Notes under the pieces: model-generated
Seen by the model: only the letters and a program-made list of their open reading frames with translations
Databases searched by the model: none
What the model was told of the DNA's origin: nothing
Assembly: GCA_009782385.1 (NCBI GenBank)
Contig: WRJE01000001.1
Location: 1 to 64,000, forward strand
Direction: 5' to 3'
Source of the DNA: Oscillospiraceae bacterium
GTDB taxonomy: Bacteria > Bacillota > Clostridia > Oscillospirales > UBA929
DNA: 64,000 bases
Position numbers and translations under genes: made by a program
Shown here: positions 33,498-41,965 of the stretch, piece after piece
How the letters are laid out: the number at the start of each line of letters is the position of its first letter
How positions within the stretch are numbered: the first letter of the stretch is position 1

Positions 33498-34363
33498 AAG
33501 TCACCTCCCGGAAAATTTCCGTTTCCTCTTAGATATTCTTCCGCCGTCACGCGGCGTTTACCCGGAGCTTGCAGCTCCGTAATATAAATCTCACCATCGG
33601 CGCATTTCAGCGGAATCCCGCCGCCGCAAAGATTTGCGGCGTGTATCTTGAATCCTCTGTAAGCAGCGCACGGGAACGGCCGAAGCCCGCGTATTAAATT
33701 ATACGCCTCACGCGCGGTTTTGCCTGTGTCAATCTCCCTGTCCTCTTTCGTAATCGGCGGCGCGAACGTTACCAAAGTCTCGTCTTGCACAATCCTCGGG
33801 GCTGTCCCGTTTTTCAGCAGCGGCAAAGTCTCAAGCAACACCTCCGCGCCCAACACTTTCATCTTGTCATGCACATTTCCGAAGGTGTCGGTCTCTCCAA
33901 TCGCAAATGTCTTTGACAGAATCACATCGCCCGCGTCCATCTCCTTCGCCATGTGCATGGTGCATACCCCGGTCTCCGTTTCGCCGTTCATAACGACCCG
34001 CTGAATCGGCGCGGCTCCTCTGTACCTCGGCAGCAGTGAACCGTGGACATTTATACACGCGGCACTCGGCAGTTCCAAGTATCTCTTGGGCAGAAACAAC
34101 CCATAAGCCACAACAACGATGAACTCCGGTTTCAGCGCGGCGGCGGCTTCATAGACAGCATCGTCTTTAAGAGTTTCGGGCTGATAAACCGTCAGATTTT
34201 GTTTAACGGCATATTCCTTTACGGGTGAAAACGCTAGCTTCATTCCGCGTCCCTGAGGTTTGTCGGGTTTGGTAAACACGGCGGCGATGTCGTAACCCGC
34301 GTTTGTCAGAGCCGTCAGGCTCTCCAACGCGAATTCCGGCGTTCCCATGAAAATTATGCTCAT
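33494..34363 (-). CDS. fmt: Methionyl-tRNA formyltransferase
   Basis: 289 residues from ATG 34363 (TAGGAAATTT upstream); a longer in-frame start would overlap def. The N-terminal formyltransferase domain contains IIFMGTPEFALESL, the loop KPDKPQGRGMKL, the folate-binding SLLPRYRGAAPIQR and the catalytic triad region with NVHGS and D in DAGDVILS. The C-terminal OB-like domain binds tRNA (about 205-289). It formylates the initiator tRNA, whose gene is at 20703. Follows def by 7 bases. Confidence 0.95.
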   Translation of the reverse strand: MSIIFMGTPEFALESLTALTNAGYDIAAVFTKPDKPQGRGMKLAFSPVKEYAVKQNLTVYQPETLKDDAVYEAAAALKPEFIVVVAYGLFLPKRYLELPSAACINVHGSLLPRYRGAAPIQRVVMNGETETGVCTMHMAKEMDAGDVILSKTFAIGETDTFGNVHDKMKVLGAEVLLETLPLLKNGTAPRIVQDETLVTFAPPITKEDREIDTGKTAREAYNLIRGLRPFPCAAYRGFKIHAANLCGGGIPLKCADGEIYITELQAPGKRRVTAEEYLRGNGNFPGGDL

Positions 34364-34370
34364 AAATTTC

Positions 34371-34868
34371 CTACCTTCTGTATCCTTGTCTTTTGCGGTC
34401 CGCTTCGGCTTCTTCGCGGTCAACATATTCCGTCACGTGTTCCGTGAACACGACCCCGTTGAGATGGTCTATTTCGTGGCACAACGCGCGTGCCAGCAAT
34501 TCGTTGCCGATAATTTTTATTTCCTTGCCATACCTGTCAAACGCCTTGACTTCCACATTTACCGCGCGTTCAACCATACCGTAAATACCGGGGAAAGAGA
34601 GACATCCCTCACTCGCGTTTTGACTGCCCTCGGCAGAGATGAGTTCCGGATTTATAATTTCTATAAGCTCACCCTCGGTTAACTCGATAATCGCCGCTCG
34701 GCGCAGAACGCCGACCTGCGGCGCGGCAAGCCCAACGCCCCCCGCGCTGTTCAAAGTTTCTCTCATGTCATCAAGTAATATATGCAGGCGCGTATCGAAA
34801 TTTACTACCTCGCGTGAGCGTTTGCTCAACGCGCCCTCATCGTTGTTGAGAATTGTGCGTAATGCCAT
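34371..34868 (-). CDS. def: Peptide deformylase
   Basis: 165 residues. The three metal-site motifs are present: GVGLAAPQVG (about 43-52), EGCLSFPG (about 87-94) with the metal-binding Cys, and ALCHEIDHLNGVVF (about 128-141) with the HExxH. Length fits type I deformylases. It removes the formyl group added through Fmt, encoded next door. Starts 20 bases after the priA stop. Confidence 0.95.
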   Translation of the reverse strand: MALRTILNNDEGALSKRSREVVNFDTRLHILLDDMRETLNSAGGVGLAAPQVGVLRRAAIIELTEGELIEIINPELISAEGSQNASEGCLSFPGIYGMVERAVNVEVKAFDRYGKEIKIIGNELLARALCHEIDHLNGVVFTEHVTEYVDREEAEADRKRQGYRR

Positions 34869-34888
34869 TCGTAATCTCTCCTTGTGAC

Positions 34889-37129
34889 CTAAAAATCGTT
34901 CGGATGCAAATCCGCGTATATCACAACGCCCTTGTTAGCCGGATTCGTGCGGAATCCTCTCAGCAATGCCGCCACATAACGGCGCGTTGTTATATCAGCC
35001 TTGCCGCACAGTGTAATATGACGGCGGTATCTGTTGTTTATTTTCGCCACCCTTGCGGAAGCGGGCCCGAATATCCTAACCTCAAGCCCCAGTTCCTTGA
35101 CGGCGTTATCTATCTCATCGCGGAGCGCGGCGCAAATACGCATCAGCACCTCATCGTCACCGCTGAAAAGGTTCAGCATTATCATCTCGCCGAACGGCGG
35201 GTATCCCTGCGCGGCTCTAAGCTGCGTTTCGCTCTCAAAGAAGCTGTCATAGTCCTGCATTGCCGCCTGTAACAGCACCGGATGTTTCGGTGACATCGTC
35301 TGTATAACGGCGCGTCCGGGCTTGCCGCCGCGTCCCGCGCGGCCTATAACTTGGGCAATCAGGGCAAACGCCCTCTCATTCGCGCGGTAATCGTCAACGT
35401 ACAGCATCATATCCGCCGCGACAACGCCGATTAGAGTTACATTTTCGATGTCAAGCCCTTTTGTTATCATCTGCGTACCCACCAAAACGGGAACTTTCGA
35501 GCGTGAAAACTTTTTCAGCAGTTCTTTATGCGCTCCCTTGTATCCCGTGGTGTCGGTATCCATACGCATTATCTCGACACCGGGGAACAGGACATTCAAA
35601 TCTTCCACCACTTTTTGTGTACCCGCTCCGAAAAACACAAGACCGCCGCCGCATTTCGAGCATCTGCCCTCACGCGGCGCGGAAAATCCGCAGTAGTGGC
35701 ACAACAGGCGGTCGTTATGCGCGTGGTATGTCAGCGGCACGGAGCAGTTTTGGCATTGGCGCGTTTCGCCGCAGTCCGAGCATAGCGACACGCGGTGAAA
35801 ACCGCGCCGATTAAGAAACAGTATCGTCTGCTCCCCTGCTTCAAGATTTTTTGCAATCTCCTTTGCGAGCGGCTCGCTTATTGTAGAGTCGTTGCCTTTT
35901 CTGAGTTCCGCCCGCAAGTCCGCCATTTCAACCAGCGGCAGTGTTTTCTTGTTGTACCGCTCCTTTAGGGTAAAACTCTCATATGAACCCTTCGCCGCGC
36001 AATACGCGGTTTCGAGTGACGGGGTCGCGCTGCCTAACAGCAGTAACGCGCCGTGTTGTACGCAACGGAACTTAGCGATGTCACGCGCGTGATACCGCGG
36101 TGAATTTTCTGATTTATAAGTATATTCCTGTTCTTCGTCAATTATTATAACGCCTAGACGTTCCAACGGCGCGAACACCGCCGAACGAGTTCCGACAACC
36201 ACATCCGCGAACCCGGCGCGTATCGACCGCCACGCTTCACGCCGTTCGGAGACCCCCAACGCGCTGTGCAATACAAAAGCCCTCTCCCCGAAATAATCGG
36301 AGAACACCGCTATCAACTGCGGCGTTAACGCAATTTCGGGTACAAGCACAAGTGCCTGTCCTCCATCGGCGATAACTCTCTGTATAATCTTTATATATAC
36401 CAACGTTTTGCCCGACCCGGTAACACCTTTCAGCAGAGCGCAGCAAGCGTTTTTCCTCTCCGTGAGCTTTACAATGCCGGTATATGCCGCTTCCTGCTCC
36501 GCGTTCAGCGTTATTTCAGGTACTGAGACGGGCGGTTCGGGTATAACAAGCCGCTCGACTTCCTCAATTACCGCAATGCCGTTGTTTACAAGTTTTCTGA
36601 ACGTTGGCGCGGACGCGCCCGAATATTCTAGCAGTTCCGCGACGGGTATACTGCCGCTCATCAGAAGTTTTAAGATTCCGCGCTGTGCCGCCGCCGAGCG
36701 CGGCAGTGCGTCATAATAAGATATTACTTCTTCCAAAGGTTGGGCGAGTGCCGCAATCCTTTCAACTTTATCGGAGGCGCGTTTCGAGCCGCGCGAAGTG
36801 CCGATATCCGGCGGCAGCATCGCGCGGAAAGCGTCATAGGCGGTGCAATAAAACCTGTCGTTCATCCAGAGCGCGAGGCGTATCGCGTTGCCGTCAACAA
36901 CGGGTTCGGTATCCAAAAGCTCTATGACTGATTTAAGTTTTTCCGCGTTACTCTCCTCAACAACGGCAAGCACCATGGCTTCGGTTCGGCGGTTGCCGTT
37001 CCCGAAAGGGACAATGACCCTCTGCCCGGGTTCGAGGTTCATACCCGGCGGTATATGGTAATCATACGGTCTGTCAATATGGAATAACGCCGTATCGACC
37101 GCCGTTCTGGCAATTCTAACCGTTTCCAA
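34889..37129 (-). CDS. priA: Primosomal helicase PriA
   Basis: 746 residues. N-terminal 3'-DNA-binding domain (about 1-105), winged helix, then the helicase core with Walker A GVTGSGKTLVY (about 236-246), motif II IIIDEEQEYTYK and motif III GSATPSLETA. The eight zinc-binding cysteines are all present in the cluster from CSDCGETRQC to CSKCGG (about 456-500), and motifs V/VI VGTQMITKGLD and QVIGRAGRGGKPG follow. Motif II reads DEEQ where most PriA proteins have DEEH. PriA restarts collapsed replication forks. It overlaps rpoZ by 14 bases. coaBC, often located between rpoZ and priA in Firmicutes, is absent here. Confidence 0.95.
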   Translation of the reverse strand: METVRIARTAVDTALFHIDRPYDYHIPPGMNLEPGQRVIVPFGNGNRRTEAMVLAVVEESNAEKLKSVIELLDTEPVVDGNAIRLALWMNDRFYCTAYDAFRAMLPPDIGTSRGSKRASDKVERIAALAQPLEEVISYYDALPRSAAAQRGILKLLMSGSIPVAELLEYSGASAPTFRKLVNNGIAVIEEVERLVIPEPPVSVPEITLNAEQEAAYTGIVKLTERKNACCALLKGVTGSGKTLVYIKIIQRVIADGGQALVLVPEIALTPQLIAVFSDYFGERAFVLHSALGVSERREAWRSIRAGFADVVVGTRSAVFAPLERLGVIIIDEEQEYTYKSENSPRYHARDIAKFRCVQHGALLLLGSATPSLETAYCAAKGSYESFTLKERYNKKTLPLVEMADLRAELRKGNDSTISEPLAKEIAKNLEAGEQTILFLNRRGFHRVSLCSDCGETRQCQNCSVPLTYHAHNDRLLCHYCGFSAPREGRCSKCGGGLVFFGAGTQKVVEDLNVLFPGVEIMRMDTDTTGYKGAHKELLKKFSRSKVPVLVGTQMITKGLDIENVTLIGVVAADMMLYVDDYRANERAFALIAQVIGRAGRGGKPGRAVIQTMSPKHPVLLQAAMQDYDSFFESETQLRAAQGYPPFGEMIMLNLFSGDDEVLMRICAALRDEIDNAVKELGLEVRIFGPASARVAKINNRYRRHITLCGKADITTRRYVAALLRGFRTNPANKGVVIYADLHPNDF

Positions 37130-37325
37130 AATCGGACATCTGATACGCCGTAAGCCTGCCGCTCGCTATATCCTGAATAGCCAGTGATATGGGCTTCTCT
37201 CTCAACTGAACGCCGCGTTCATCGGCTTCATCGGCAATAACGCGGGCTCTCTGCGCCGCGATATTGACCAGATAAAACCGCTCAGGGATTACATTCATCA
37301 GTTCCTTTACCGAAGGTTCAAGCAT
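37116..37325 (-). CDS. rpoZ: RNA polymerase omega subunit
   Basis: 69 residues. The pattern RFYLVNIAAQRARVIADEAD followed by KPISLAIQDIASGRL is the omega-subunit signature (RYxLVxxxAkRAR and KPxxxAixEi). It stabilises the beta-prime subunit. It overlaps gmk by 8 bases and priA by 14 bases in the usual gmk-rpoZ-priA order. Confidence 0.92.
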   Translation of the reverse strand: MLEPSVKELMNVIPERFYLVNIAAQRARVIADEADERGVQLREKPISLAIQDIASGRLTAYQMSDFGNG

Positions 37326-37905
37326 AGTTAAGTCGTCTCCTCTTATTAATTATTTCGGCTAATTGCGCCGCCGCCTCATCTATTTCGGTGTTCACAATTA
37401 TATGGTCATATAAAACCTTATTATCATAGTCTACCCGCGAGATTTCAAGACGCGCCTCTATCAGCTCTTCATTCTCCGTACCCCTGCCGCGCAGCCGCTT
37501 TCTCAGCTCATCCCAATCAGGCGGGGTTACAAACACAGTCACGGCATCGGGTGCGCGTTCTCTAACCTGAAGCATACCGTGCGATTCTATGTCTAAAATA
37601 ACGCATTGACCCTTTGCCATCGCTTCACGTATCGGCTCTTCGGGAGTTCCGTAAAACTGCCCGGCAAACTCGGCATACTCAAGCAATTCATTGTGTTCAA
37701 TGGCAAAGAGAAATCTGTCACGCGAAACAAAATGGTAGTTAATGCCTTCAATTTCGCCCTGTCTCGGTAAACGTGTAGTCATAGACACAGAGAACACACA
37801 TTCACACTCGGCAAGCCCCGACACGAGCATATGCTCGATTATCGTACTCTTGCCGACACCCGACGGACCCGATATTACTAACAACAGCCCGCTAATTGTA
37901 ACCAT
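37318..37905 (-). CDS. gmk: Guanylate kinase
   Basis: 195 residues. P-loop SGPSGVGKSTI (about 12-22), GMP-binding SMTTRLPRQGEIEGINYHFV, and the lid/adenine region RGTENEELIEARL. It converts GMP to GDP. ATG 37905 is 7 bases after the yicC stop with TGGAG as ribosome-binding site. The usual Firmicutes neighbour remA between yicC and gmk is missing. Confidence 0.95.
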   Translation of the reverse strand: MVTISGLLLVISGPSGVGKSTIIEHMLVSGLAECECVFSVSMTTRLPRQGEIEGINYHFVSRDRFLFAIEHNELLEYAEFAGQFYGTPEEPIREAMAKGQCVILDIESHGMLQVRERAPDAVTVFVTPPDWDELRKRLRGRGTENEELIEARLEISRVDYDNKVLYDHIIVNTEIDEAAAQLAEIINKRRRLNYA

Positions 37906-37912
37906 CTCCCGC

Positions 37913-38788
37913 TTACTCCAGATTCTGTACCTGTTCGCGTATTTTCTCTATCTCGGCCTTGAGGTCTACCACAATACGCGACAGCTCCGCGTCATTCCCC
38001 TTTGAGCCTACCGTGTTTACCTCGCGGTTAAACTCCTGCATTAAGAAATCCGCCTTGCGTCCATACGCGCCGTTCTTTTTAAGCATCGCCCTGAGTTCCG
38101 AAATATGGCTTCCAAGGCGCACAAGCTCCTCGTTGTTAGCAATTTTATCCGCGAATATGGCGGCTTCGGTCAGTAATCTGGCTTCATCCGCCGCCGTTCC
38201 AAGCAGCTCGCGCATACGGGTCTCCAGTTTCGCGCGGTACTCGGCGGCGACAATGGGTGTGCGAACCCCTGCTTTTTCCGCAAGCTCCTCAATAACCGTT
38301 ACGCTGTCCAGTATGGAGCGGCACAGCCGCTCGCCCTCGCTTAAACGCATGGCTTCCAGTTCGTCCAGCGCGGCGTTGGTGAGGTTTATCACCGTTTCCG
38401 CCGTCTCTTCCGCGTCTAACTGTCCTCGTTCCGATGAAAATACCTCCGGCATACGCGCAAGCATTTCCAGTCTTACCTCGCCGGGCAAACCCATCTCGTC
38501 TCTCATTTCGATAAGCGCGTCATAGTACGAACGCGCCACAGACTTGTTAAGAGATACCTTTACGATATCAGCTCCGCGCGTGTCCGCCGACAGATAAGCG
38601 TCAATTTTTCCGCGTGAGAGCCTCTTTGTGACAGCGGATTTAATCACATCCTCGGCAAACGCCATTATGCGCGGCACACGCGCGTTAATGTCAAGATAAC
38701 GGTGATTGACGGCACGCAGTTCAAGTGTGAACTCAATCCCCATCGCGCTGACCGCCGCTCTCCCGAATCCTGTCATTGATTTGAGCAT
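37913..38788 (-). CDS. yicC: YicC/YloC-family endoribonuclease
   Basis: 291 residues. It opens with the family signature MLKSMTGFGRA and NHRYLDINARVPR (about 28-40) and ends with the conserved helix FLMQEFNREVNTVGSKGNDAEL and VDLKAEIEKIREQVQNLE. YicC proteins are ribonucleases implicated in RNA turnover. It is the promoter-proximal gene of the 13-gene minus-strand operon. Confidence 0.93.
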   Translation of the reverse strand: MLKSMTGFGRAAVSAMGIEFTLELRAVNHRYLDINARVPRIMAFAEDVIKSAVTKRLSRGKIDAYLSADTRGADIVKVSLNKSVARSYYDALIEMRDEMGLPGEVRLEMLARMPEVFSSERGQLDAEETAETVINLTNAALDELEAMRLSEGERLCRSILDSVTVIEELAEKAGVRTPIVAAEYRAKLETRMRELLGTAADEARLLTEAAIFADKIANNEELVRLGSHISELRAMLKKNGAYGRKADFLMQEFNREVNTVGSKGNDAELSRIVVDLKAEIEKIREQVQNLE

Positions 38789-38835
38789 AATAATCTCCTT
38801 GAATCCGCCTAATTTATAATTGAACTCCTCGGACT

Positions 38836-38864
38836 ATATTACCATATGATGTATTAGCTGTCAA
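38836..38864 (-). promoter_or_regulatory. Promoter of the yicC-to-rsgA operon
   Basis: Minus strand: TTGACA (38864-38859), 17-base spacer, TAATAT (38841-38836), about 48 bases before the yicC ATG. From here genes run with overlaps or short gaps to rsgA at 26632. Confidence 0.7.
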
Positions 38865-38898
38865 ATTATTTTGAATCCTCCGCATATTCCTCCGCATA

Positions 38899-38927
38899 TT
38901 GCCAAACCTTCTCTTTTAGGTTATACT
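38899..38927 (+). promoter_or_regulatory. Promoter of the 38.9 kb toxin-antitoxin pair
   Basis: TTGCCA (38899-38904), 17-base spacer, TATACT (38922-38927), 27 bases before the antitoxin ATG; divergent from the yicC promoter. Confidence 0.6.
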
Positions 38928-38953
38928 GTAAGCAGAGGAAGGAGCGATATACC

Positions 38954-39178
38954 ATGAGTAACCGTGATTACGCAAAAATACAAATTGACACCCTGCCGGA
39001 GAGCGCGTTGGAAAAGGTAATTGAATTTATTTCTTTTCAACGCTATAGTCTTGGTTTATTCGATGATGACGATGATTATTTGGCTTCGATACCGGGTATG
39101 ACTGAATCAATAAAGGAAGGTCTGGCAACGCCGCTAAGCGAATGTGTGCCGCTGTCAAAGGTTTGGTCGGATGTATGA
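38954..39178 (+). CDS. Putative antitoxin of a Txe/YoeB-like pair
   Basis: 74 residues, ATG 38954 with GAGGAAGGAG upstream. The N-terminal half DYAKIQIDTLPESALEKVIEFISFQRY resembles small antitoxin-like proteins of the DUF2281 kind (LPEExxxEVldFieFL). The acidic centre DDDDDYLASIPGMTESIKEG resembles the toxin-wrapping tail (SIPGMxESIxEG) seen in antitoxins paired with YoeB-like toxins. It overlaps the toxin start by 8 bases. Confidence 0.75.
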   Translation: MSNRDYAKIQIDTLPESALEKVIEFISFQRYSLGLFDDDDDYLASIPGMTESIKEGLATPLSECVPLSKVWSDV

Positions 39179-39470
39179 CATTCAATTTACGAAACGAGCG
39201 GAGAAAGATGCCATACTCATTGAAAGAGCCGGACTGAAACCTAAAGCGATTGAATTGATTGGCATTGTTAAAACAGATCCTTTCCAAAACCCGCCGCCAT
39301 ATAAAACTCTGAAAGGTGACAGAAAGGGCGCATATTCACGCCGTATCAATCGGCATCACCGTTTTTTGTATGGAGTCTTACCTAATGCCGACAATCTAAA
39401 AGACGGGAACGGAACACTGTATGATGGTGTTGTAAAAATCATCCGTATGTGGACACATTACGATGAATAG
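39171..39470 (+). CDS. Txe/YoeB-family mRNA interferase toxin
   Basis: 99 residues from ATG 39171. The opening YDIQFTKRAEKDAILIERAG, the phrase PPPYKTLKGDRKGAYSRRINRHHRFLYGV and the C-terminal VKIIRMWTHYDE match Txe/YoeB proteins, whose last residues (W-x-H-Y) are part of the active site. YoeB cleaves mRNA at the ribosomal A site. The insertion PNADNLKDGNGTLYDG before the last strand is longer than in E. coli YoeB. Confidence 0.85.
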   Translation: MYDIQFTKRAEKDAILIERAGLKPKAIELIGIVKTDPFQNPPPYKTLKGDRKGAYSRRINRHHRFLYGVLPNADNLKDGNGTLYDGVVKIIRMWTHYDE

Positions 39471-39484
39471 GGTTTATCTGAACA

Positions 39485-39508
39485 GGGCGCGGCATAACAG
39501 CCGCGCCC
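39485..39508. terminator. Bidirectional terminator between toxin and pckG
   Basis: GGGCGCGGC pairs with GCCGCGCCC around ATAACA, between the convergent ends of the toxin gene (39470) and pckG (39526). Confidence 0.75.
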
Positions 39509-39525
39509 TTCAGCATATCAGTCTG

Positions 39526-41328
39526 TTAAGCTAATCTTTTTTCCAGTTTTGAGAGCTCTTCATCGAGTTCCTTCGGTAATCTGTCGCCGTAGCTCTTGTA
39601 GTTCTCTCTGATTGACGCGATTTCCGCAATCCAAGCCTCTTTGTCTACCTCAAGAAGATGATCTAAATCATCGGCGGATACGCTTATGCCGCTGATGTCG
39701 ATTGCGTCCGGCGTTGGCAGATTGCCTATCGGTGTCGAGACAGCTTTACCTGTCCCCGCGATACGCTCGACAATCCATTTCAGCACGCGGCTGTTGTCGC
39801 CGAATCCGGGCCACATAAAGTGACCGTCTTCGCCTTTGCGGAACCAGTTGACAAAATAAATCTTGGGCAGTTTGTCGGCTGACGCTTTAGCCCCGATGTC
39901 AATCCAATGCTTGAGATAGTCGCCCATGTGATAACCCATGAAGGGCAGCATGGCGAACGGGTCGCGCCTGACCTGCCCGACTTTGTCGGTTATGTCGGCG
40001 GTGGTAATTTCCGACCCCATAATCGAGCCGAGGAAAATCCCGTGATTCCAGTCTAAGCTCTCGTTGACCAACGGTATTGTCGTCTTGCGCCGTCCGCCGA
40101 TTAGTATTGCCGAAATCGGCACGCCGTTGGGGTCTTCCCACTCGGGCGCGATAACCGGGCAGAGGGCGGCGGGTGTTGTGAAACGGGCGTTGGGGTGGGC
40201 GGCGGGTTCTTTAGAATCCGGTGTCCAGTCATTGCCTTTCCAGTCAATCGCGTGTGCCGGCGCGGGGATTCCGCTGCCTTCCCACCAAACATCGCCATCG
40301 TCTGTCAACGCTACATTGGTATAGACCGTATCCGCCTGTATCTGAGTAAAAGCGTTCGGGTTCGAGGTCATTGATGTCCCGGGTACAACTCCGAAGAATC
40401 CCGCTTCGGGATTAATGGCATAGAGCCGCCCGTCATCGCCGAAGCGCATCCAAGCAATGTCATCACCAACCGTCTCGACCTTCCAACCGGGTATAGTCGG
40501 TTTCATCATAGCCAGATTCGTCTTGCCGCAGGCACTCGGGAACGCGCCCGCCACATAGTACGACTGACCTTCGGGATTTGTTAGCTTAAGAATCAGCATA
40601 TGCTCGGCAAGCCATCCCTCGTCACGCGCCTGTATACCCGCAATACGCAGAGCAAAGCATTTTTTACTGAGCAGGGCGTTTCCGCCGTAACCCGAACCGA
40701 TAGACCATATCATGCGCTCTTCGGGGAAGTGGCTGATGTACTTCTCATCGACATTGGGAATGCACGGCCATTTCGCGTCTTTCTCACCCTCGGCAAGCGG
40801 CTTGCCGACAGAGTGCAGGCAGCGTACAAAGTCGCCGTCCGTTCCGAGCTGTTCAAGAACAGCCGTACCGATTCTCGTCATTATTTTCATGTTAAAAACA
40901 ACATACGGGCTGTCTGTTATCTCAACGCCGATTTTGGATATGAAAGAGCCGATTGGTCCCATCGAGAACGGGATAACGTACATAGTACGCCCTTTCATAC
41001 ATCCTTTGTAAATCGCTTTCATATCCGCTTTCAGTTTGTCCGGTGCAATCCAGTTATTTGTGGGGCCCGCGTCTTCTTCTTTCTCACAGGCAATGAAAGT
41101 GCGTTTTTCAACGCGAGCGACATCCGAGGGGTCACTGCGGAACAGGTAACAGCCCGGCTTTTTATCTTGATTCAGTTTTGTGCCTAAACCCGCGTCTACC
41201 ATAGTGTCAATCATTCTCTGATACTCTTCTTGAGTTCCATCGCACAAATAGATGTCGTCCGGCTCGCACATTTCGGCGATTTCTTTAATCCACGCATTCA
41301 GCGCGGCGTGTTTTGTGTTTATTGACAT
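39526..41328 (-). CDS. pckG: Phosphoenolpyruvate carboxykinase, GTP-dependent
   Basis: 600 residues, full GTP-PEPCK length and clearly not the ATP type of about 530 residues. The kinase-1a motif is [14 protein letters not shown] (about 243-256) with the reactive Cys, followed by [17 protein letters not shown] and the PEPCK-specific stretch [12 protein letters not shown]. The guanine-binding [19 protein letters not shown] is also conserved. It interconverts oxaloacetate and PEP; in anaerobes it often runs toward oxaloacetate or balances GTP. The ribosome-binding site AAGGAGG precedes ATG 41328. Single-gene transcript with its own promoter. Confidence 0.95.
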   Translation of the reverse strand: MSINTKHAALNAWIKEIAEMCEPDDIYLCDGTQEEYQRMIDTMVDAGLGTKLNQDKKPGCYLFRSDPSDVARVEKRTFIACEKEEDAGPTNNWIAPDKLKADMKAIYKGCMKGRTMYVIPFSMGPIGSFISKIGVEITDSPYVVFNMKIMTRIGTAVLEQLGTDGDFVRCLHSVGKPLAEGEKDAKWPCIPNVDEKYISHFPEERMIWSIGSGYGGNALLSKKCFALRIAGIQARDEGWLAEHMLILKLTNPEGQSYYVAGAFPSACGKTNLAMMKPTIPGWKVETVGDDIAWMRFGDDGRLYAINPEAGFFGVVPGTSMTSNPNAFTQIQADTVYTNVALTDDGDVWWEGSGIPAPAHAIDWKGNDWTPDSKEPAAHPNARFTTPAALCPVIAPEWEDPNGVPISAILIGGRRKTTIPLVNESLDWNHGIFLGSIMGSEITTADITDKVGQVRRDPFAMLPFMGYHMGDYLKHWIDIGAKASADKLPKIYFVNWFRKGEDGHFMWPGFGDNSRVLKWIVERIAGTGKAVSTPIGNLPTPDAIDISGISVSADDLDHLLEVDKEAWIAEIASIRENYKSYGDRLPKELDEELSKLEKRLA

Positions 41329-41357
41329 TTATATGCCTCCTTCTATATATTTAGAGC

Positions 41358-41386
41358 ATTCTATACTATTTTGCGTATAAATGCAA
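41358..41386 (-). promoter_or_regulatory. Promoter of pckG
   Basis: Minus strand: TTGCAT (41386-41381), 17-base spacer, TAGAAT (41363-41358), 30 bases before the pckG start. Confidence 0.6.
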
Positions 41387-41408
41387 TAGTGGAAATGTAA
41401 AATTTCCA

Positions 41409-41834
41409 CTACTTTTCTATGATATTCTCGTCATCTTCACCCTGCGGCGGCACTAACGGTTTCAGCGGCGCGGGTGTGGGTGTCGGTACTTCAATCGGTT
41501 CGGGCGTTACCTCCGGTGTGGGCGTTGGTTCATCCTCCGGTTCAGGCGTGGGTTCGGGGTCGTCTTCAGACGGCGCGCCGGGGTCGTCGCGCCCTACATC
41601 GTTGTTATCCGGATTATCACTGTTATCTGTATTGGACGGCGCACCGGGGTCGTCGCGCCCTACGTCCGGTGTAACCATCGGGTCAACTAATATCGTGTTG
41701 GGCGGCGGGTCGATTTCACTCGCCGCGTTCAAGCCGCTAAGGGCGGCGGCAATAGAGACCGCGCCCAACGCGACAGATACTACTAAAATTGCCAGAACGA
41801 GCATTCCGCGTCCTGTTATCTTATAATGCCCCAT
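41409..41834 (-). CDS. Single-pass membrane protein with Pro/Thr/Glu-rich tail grown by repeat insertions
   Basis: 141 residues. N-terminal TM (about 12-34, LVLAILVVSVALGAVSIAAAL), then an external low-complexity tail. Two copies of the peptide VGRDDPGAPS (about 57-66 and 79-88) are encoded by two family-1 repeats of the GGCGC subtype. The Asn/Asp-rich piece between them (NTDNSDNPDNND) is encoded by family-2-like TTATC words. The rest is PEPTPEP-type sequence. The region is therefore probably not under strict constraint and acts as a spacer or wall-spanning stalk. Function unknown. Follows the coiled-coil gene at 41962 in the same direction. Confidence 0.65.
   Translation of the reverse strand: MGHYKITGRGMLVLAILVVSVALGAVSIAAALSGLNAASEIDPPPNTILVDPMVTPDVGRDDPGAPSNTDNSDNPDNNDVGRDDPGAPSEDDPEPTPEPEDEPTPTPEVTPEPIEVPTPTPAPLKPLVPPQGEDDENIIEK
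41569..41663. repeat. Two family-1 repeats with a family-2-like middle, in frame inside the Pro-rich gene
   Basis: Units 41569-41597 and 41634-41663 are nearly identical (GACGGCGC[G/A]CCGGGG and GTCGTCGCGCCCTAC). The 36 bases between contain GTTATCC, GGATTATC and GTTATCTGT words. The layout unit-spacer-unit is the same as inside rsmB. Confidence 0.85.
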
Positions 41835-41854
41835 ATTACCCCCTCTTCGCCTAT

Positions 41855-41965
41855 GCGGGCGGCATATATGCCGCCCCTACATCGCCATCGGGCGGCTGTC
41901 AACCGCTATCATCCGCTATCGGGCGGCTACTATCCACCATCGGGCGGCATATATGCCGCCCCTAC
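41855..41965. repeat. Family-1 repeat array between two minus-strand genes
   Basis: Two full units with the perfect palindrome GGGCGGCATATATGCCGCCC, ending CCCTAC, lie at 41855-41880 and 41939-41965. Two degenerate units between them keep the left arm ATCGGGCGGCT but have lost the right arm. The last unit overlaps the neighbouring gene and provides its stop codon. Confidence 0.85.
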
